Of a DNA stretch of 64,000 nt, positions 62,401 through 64,000 are shown one piece after another. The notes beneath the pieces are model-generated. The model did not search any database, had not been told where the DNA came from, and worked only from the letters and a program-made list of their open reading frames with translations. Source of the DNA: Saxidomus purpurata (Eukaryota; Mollusca; Bivalvia; Venerida; Veneridae). Each line of letters begins with the position of its first letter. The first letter of the stretch is position 1. The stretch lies in the NCBI GenBank assembly GCA_022818135.1, contig JAFMSR010000002.1, positions 44,244,699 through 44,308,698 of the forward strand, given 5' to 3'. Position numbers and translations under genes: made by a program.

Positions 62401-64000
62401 CCCTAACTTTAACAAGTCGTATATAGGAAACAATATCCATGACACCAGTTAGCCCAAAATTATGGGCCTCCTAAGTCACAGACCAACTCCCAACAAATTC
62501 CTGGGACTGTATATTTTGAATAATTCATTGGGTGGGCGGTTGTCACAAAGGCCACAACCTGGCACTTTGACTTCCAGATCTGAGTTAATAATTCATTTAT
62601 GAGTCAGGACAAATTTGTTTACCAGAATACAATGTATTAACACAGTGTACATAATAATTCATACAGGCAGACTTAGAAACCTAACAGAAAAAGAAGTCCT
62701 TCAACATTGTTAAGAATATTACAATTTAAGCTTTCAATGAAAATGCAATCTGGACAGTCCTTACATCTGCCCAGTCAATATGTAGTGTCAATCAGTGCGT
62801 TACATTTCAACTCATGTATCAGCTTGTATCAAAATAAACTTCAATACCTATTTATAGTACCATGTAAATATGTCTTACATTCTGTTTTATATTCTTTACA
62901 ATATAAAACACTGTATGAATATAACTTAAAACAGAAAGCACCTGCTATATTAGGTCAAAAGAAGATCCAATTACATTACAACCTTCCCTGTATCATGATC
63001 AGCGGTGATGACTTAAATGAAGCCCTATTGACCAGTCATTTCTTGAGCTCAATTTGAATACACTATAACATGTTCTGACAGTTTTCATCAGATTCTATTC
63101 TAGATATATGTTTATATGTCATACTGTACATATTTTAGTTTATTTCTATGACTTGTGACCTTGACCTTTGGTGGTAAAAATTTGGAAATATGGGAGGGTC
63201 CAGGGTTCAATTCTCCATGCCAATGTGCCACAGTGGGTCAAGGTATCTTGATATTGGTCGACAAGCTTTTTGAAGTCAATCTCCCTGGACCTTGACCTTT
63301 CACCTGGAATGAGCCTCAAAAGGGATTAGGTCTTCGAAATCGGGACTAACCTTAAAGTTGTTAGAGCTTGTTTCTCAAACAATAATAATAACTTAGTAAA
63401 AAATAAATTAAAAAAAAAAAGAAAAAAAAAGAAGAAGTTTTCATTTTTGTTATAAATGCACAACTAACCATTGTTCTTATCACTTGTGTGAAGCATCATA
63501 AAATTCTGACCAGGGGTTTTGAGATTTAGTGTCCACAAGATTCCTTCTACAGACGGACAGACGAGCCGAATCCAGTATAGCCCCTGCTAACACTTTGTGT
63601 TCAGGGGGTAAAATAAGAAACACTGCTGACAGACTTTGACACTTAAAACATATAAAACATTTTGACAACTGCAAACCCTTCCTTACATCAGTAACAGAGC
63701 AGTATGCCCATATATCAGTGCATGGATGGTAACAAGGACAAATATACAAATTTACTTACTGGTGGTCTGTGTACCCTCCAAAATGCCCGCTCCTGTAGAT
63801 CATGTATCATCTTGTCATCTCTTTTCATATCTTTCACCATTCTGTAAAGACAAATTATATCTTTCACCATTCTGTAACAGACAAATATCTTTCACCATTC
63901 TGTAACACTTCACCATTGTGTAAAGACAAATTATATCTTTCACCATTCTGTAACAGACAAATTATATCTTTCACCATTGTGTAAAGACAAATTATATCTT
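38498..64000 (-). CDS. R7-family regulator of G-protein signalling, RGS9/RGS11-like (partial, 3' nine exons)
   Basis: GTPase-accelerating protein for Gi/o-class alpha subunits, obligately paired with Gbeta5 in characterised R7 proteins. Minus-strand coding exons: 63760-63841, 57160-57261, 56278-56339, 53896-54000, 50616-50819, 48329-48436, 47952-48080, 46309-46482, 38498-38717. They give 394 aa plus stop with consistent phases. R7 linker: [40 protein letters not shown] through EQYMQYDP and [17 protein letters not shown] domain: [61 protein letters not shown]; the Galpha-contacting Glu-Asn, Asn and Asp/Arg positions are kept. The tail is basic and Ser-rich, ending VTPWEGDS. The DEP/DHEX half lies right of the window. 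Oddities: FY where the family has FW, and a GGL junction about five residues short. Confidence 0.92.
39239..39385. repeat. 31-bp minisatellite in RGS last intron
   Basis: GCGGACATTATCCCCTTCGT plus TGTTTGCAAAG recurs at 39301, 39332 and 39363, with a diverged unit from about 39239. Exact 31-bp steps in the right part. Confidence 0.85.
40235..40570. repeat. Minisatellite of GAGGACATTTCGTGACATCT units
   Basis: About 15 copies of a roughly 20-22-bp unit, GACATCTGAGGACATTTGTA or close variants, in the last RGS intron. Shares the ACATTTGTGA word with the array at 37989-38375. Confidence 0.8.
41914..43376. mobile_element. pogo-like MITE split by a pearl-like element
   Basis: Outer ends CAGTCAAACTTGTATTAAGA and GACAAGTTTGACTG with TA on both flanks are an inverse copy of the 32936-33425 element. 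Left part 41914-42062 and right part 43188-43376 match its two halves; between them lies a 1.1-kb element. The original centre (about 160 bp in the intact copy) is missing or replaced. Confidence 0.75.
42063..43187. mobile_element. AACAAGAGGGCC...AGCTCACCTG element with ~165-bp units
   Basis: Starts AAACAAGAGGGCCAAGATGG with CTCCATATCGCTCACC and ends GACGGACGACGGACAATC, then AAAAGCTCACCTG. Core units anchored on GCTCTAGGCCTTGTGGTTTC recur at 42292, 42453, 42618, 42785 and 42952 (161-167 bp), each with a GGGTCAATTTTGACC palindrome. No coding capacity. Confidence 0.78.
43400..43790. repeat. Dispersed repeat, inverse copy of 3360-3760
   Basis: GGTAACTGTTTTGGTGGGAG faces GCAAAACAGTTACCCGAGGT as an internal inverted repeat. 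The downstream GCATACCGTCTTGCAT and AGATTTCTAAATAAAAACTT parts match 3360-3760 in reverse. Placed in the last RGS intron. Confidence 0.6.
44207..44390. repeat. Foldback MITE, TIR TACTGTAATTTGGGTAAT
   Basis: TACTGTAATTTGGGTAAT at the left and AATTACCCAATTGACAGTA at the right are inverted. The interior includes TTTCACATAGATTTACTAT, as in the copy at 634-836. Confidence 0.75.
44488..45262. mobile_element. TCAAGAGGCCCAAAAGGGCC element with GTGACCTTGACC units
   Basis: Starts TCAAGAGGCCCAAAAGGGCC, continues with about four degenerate units carrying GGGTCACTGTGACCTTGACC and GACCCCAAAA, and ends near GACAGGCAGACCGACAGACA. TGACCTTGA at 44580, 44720, 44982 and 45107. Terminus related to the AACAAGAGGGCC family. 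Confidence 0.65.
47020..47150. repeat. Dispersed repeat shared with 10150-10290
   Basis: GTCAATTTTAGTTTGCGCC, CAAAGTTGGAGCCACTAGTC and ACAGAACCCCTGGA parallel the sequence near 10180-10260 in the same order. Confidence 0.5.
47784..47799. promoter_or_regulatory. 16-bp E2F-like palindrome
   Basis: TTTTTGGCGCCAAAAA is a perfect palindrome containing the TTTGGCGCCAAA form of the E2F/DP site. GCGCCAGATTTCG follows shortly downstream, and CACGTGCGCG lies 70 bases upstream. It lies in the RGS intron between exons 47952 and 46482; no transcript start is visible. Confidence 0.35.
48490..48552. repeat. MITE fragment of the ACTGTAAAT family
   Basis: TTGTAAATCGGATAATATTT with GCGATTACTTAATTTTCGC matches the left end of the copies at 44207 and 54064. 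The right half is replaced or lost. Confidence 0.4.
48790..49430. repeat. Degenerate GCTCTAGGCCTTGTGGTTTC repeat, four units
   Basis: Units of about 160 bp share AAATATCTAAGCTCT and TTTTTTCCTATAAAAACC-like text with 42063-43187. The end AATAGCTCACACTGGCATTT resembles the TTAGCTCACCTG terminus. Lies in the RGS intron between 50616 and 48436. Confidence 0.6.
49490..50400. repeat. Dispersed repeat with GACCTAGAAATCATTGAAACAA units
   Basis: Starts GTGCCAAGATGGCCCTATAT with CGCTCACATGACC, resembling the AACAAGAGGGCCAAGATGG family start. About six degenerate units of 120-160 bp contain AACAAACATTCTGACCAATT and TTAACAAGGTTTTTC. Related in style to 60183-61640. Confidence 0.6.
50900..52900. other. 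RGS intron stretch without recognised features
   Basis: AT-rich intron DNA between exon 50616-50819 and the tandem element at 52928. Short ORFs have no domains. No ordered repeat or RNA gene was recognised. Confidence 0.4.
52928..53818. mobile_element. Pearl-like element, five 146-bp units
   Basis: Same family as 4631-5981: start ACTAGACCTGTCACTAAATG with TACCCCTGAAAG, end CTTCGTTTTGGGGGTA. Units at 53040, 53186, 53332, 53478 and 53624 are spaced exactly 146 bp. The ACC-rich tract (CCAACCACCCAACCAACC) is a degenerate form of the tetranucleotide. It ends 78 bases from the GGL-encoding exon at 53896. Confidence 0.8.
54064..54273. repeat. Foldback MITE, TIR TACTGTAAATTGGGTA
   Basis: TACTGTAAATTGGGTA and TTACCCACCTTACAGTA are inverted. 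The interior has several short AAATTCGCGAA/TTCGCGAATTT-like words. Lies 64 bases upstream (transcript sense) of RGS exon 53896-54000. Confidence 0.75.
55540..55650. repeat. 22-bp minisatellite GTCACACAGGAAGGGGATAATT
   Basis: Four to five units in a row with small changes. Single related words (GTCACAAAGGAAGGGA) recur near 55943. RGS intron. Confidence 0.75.
55730..55892. repeat. One-sided MITE fragment ending GATTTACAGTA
   Basis: The right end AAAGTGATTTACAGTA is the inverse of TACTGTAAATCACTTTG at 22411. The interior has TTCGCGAATATC and other GCGAA words. No left TIR found. Confidence 0.4.
57640..57765 (-). repeat. tRNA-derived SINE remnant
   Basis: On the minus strand, A box TGGTCTTGTGG (57754-57744) and B box AAGTTCAATCC (57712-57702). 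Body sequence after the head is short. Lies between the RGS linker exon and the MGGLSC ORF. Confidence 0.5.
57996..58835 (-). CDS. Unidentified ORF starting MGGLSC (nested gene or alternative RGS first exon)
   Basis: A 279-codon minus-strand ORF inside the first RGS intron of this window. I do not recognise the family. The ATG at 58835 has a good context (GACAATGG) and gives [12 protein letters not shown], a plausible N-myristoylation site with a nearby Cys for palmitoylation; an upstream in-frame ATG at 58862 is possible. The chain is hydrophilic: [16 protein letters not shown] repeat, [15 protein letters not shown], then basic Ser sites ([34 protein letters not shown]), then [30 protein letters not shown] donor after CTIQ (exon end 58077, phase 0) fits either downstream RGS exon. 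Length and organised composition argue against chance. Confidence 0.6.
   Translation of the reverse strand: MGGLSCVAGKRETDKDPEEAAKPTAQVERRESQRPWNRHSLQVYCGEPRKKSESCEDKPPDDAEGTKQESVETTENKSHVTSKDNVKAEPTEVVHNISSSDDILAKMVDLSDSENESKDSENESKDSVPDILVETVFPHSRFYPPPHIAPFDPTYEVKKRPRSLDSADNPSSRKPRPLSYSPGLLKTKHPRSLHSIAETVNNSPRKRPLSMDMTSFFEVKGFDIHTQKLRRVLTQKVREKIKEDWKNNKCTIQVVALFYHCDYVAIFHHCHDRQTALII
58870..59935. other. RGS intron stretch upstream of the MGGLSC ORF
   Basis: No further ORF, RNA gene or ordered repeat recognised. If the MGGLSC ORF has its own promoter it should lie here, but no TATA box or GC-rich block stands out. Confidence 0.4.
60183..61640. mobile_element. AACAAGAGGGCC...CAGGTGAGCTAA element
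   Basis: Starts AACAAGAGGGCCATGATAGG and ends CTAGCTTTCAGGTGAGCTAA. Degenerate units carry CCAAGGTTTTTCCATA, TTTGGGCTCATG and TAGTTTTTGACCC text. A GGTTCAATCCCC word near 61575 resembles a B box without an A box. Intronic, no coding capacity. Confidence 0.65.
61324..63230. repeat. Two diverged copies of a ~290-bp segment
   Basis: 61324-61600 and 62931-63230 share, in order, AAAACAGATAGCACCTGCTA, TTCCCTGTATC with TCAGCGGTGATGAC, GAGCTCAATTTGAA, and GGTAAAAATTTGGAAATATG with GGAGGGTCCAGGGTTCAAT. They are direct copies about 1.6 kb apart with insertions and deletions between blocks. Confidence 0.7.
63832..64000 (-). repeat. ~30-bp minisatellite duplicating an RGS splice acceptor
   Basis: On the minus strand, units read AATGGTGAAAGATATAATTTG then TCTTTACAG or TCTGTTACAG. 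The last unit merges into exon 63760-63841 (AATGGTGAAAGATATGAAAA). Besides the used AG at 63843-63842, further AG sites before AATGG lie at 63873-63872, 63901-63900 and 63949-63948. The array reaches the window edge. Confidence 0.8.

Noticed and set aside
63832..64000. CRISPR-like array
   Set aside because: Units are contiguous and nearly identical with no spacers, in a eukaryotic gene; it is a minisatellite.

Overview
This window is a piece of a metazoan nuclear genome, most likely from a bivalve mollusc. Genes are split into short exons with GT-AG introns, DNA is AT-rich, and single exons match animal protein families. The non-coding space is filled with repeats typical of bivalves: tandem-core elements resembling the described bivalve 'pearl' (Helentron-associated) elements with ACGG/ACCG tetranucleotide tracts, tRNA-derived SINEs, foldback MITEs and pogo-like MITEs with TA target duplications. 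The bivalve assignment is inference; no species is claimed. Exon borders below were worked out by hand from splice consensus, reading phase and family similarity. No computed alignment was available.

Layout. (1) 1-1406, minus: the first three exons of a sorbitol dehydrogenase gene, running off the left edge. (2) 1600-5980: MITEs, dispersed repeats and an eight-unit tandem element. (3) 6352-9626, minus: a complete five-exon RNPS1 gene (242 aa, splicing and exon-junction factor). (4) 9640-19500: intergenic, holding a LINE reverse-transcriptase fragment broken by an A/C-only tract, a TGACCTTGA-rich repeat array and a hAT-type transposase-derived pseudogene. (5) 19512-26871, plus: a complete eight-exon EEF2KMT/FAM86 gene (468 aa, eEF2 lysine methyltransferase), whose first intron carries one repeat element nested in another and whose methyltransferase domain has an extra Cys/Asp/Thr-rich repeat segment of about 125 aa. 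(6) 26872-38497: convergent intergenic region of repeats, SINEs and foldbacks. (7) 38498-64000, minus: the 3' nine exons of an R7-family RGS gene (RGS9/RGS11 type: R7 linker, GGL domain, RGS domain, basic tail), continuing beyond the right edge. Inside its large 5' intron lies a same-strand 279-aa ORF starting MGGLSC, a possible N-myristoylation signal. It is either a nested gene or an alternative first exon.

Sord, rnps1 and the RGS gene are on the minus strand. Eef2kmt is on the plus strand, divergent from rnps1 and convergent with the RGS gene. The genes belong to unrelated pathways (polyol metabolism, mRNA processing, translation-factor modification, G-protein signalling), so this is an ordinary eukaryotic neighbourhood and not a functional cluster. 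The most unusual material is the repeat landscape (nucleosome-sized monomers, nested insertions, arrays of nuclear-receptor-like half sites), the insertion in EEF2KMT, the MGGLSC ORF, and a minisatellite that duplicates the splice acceptor of an RGS exon.
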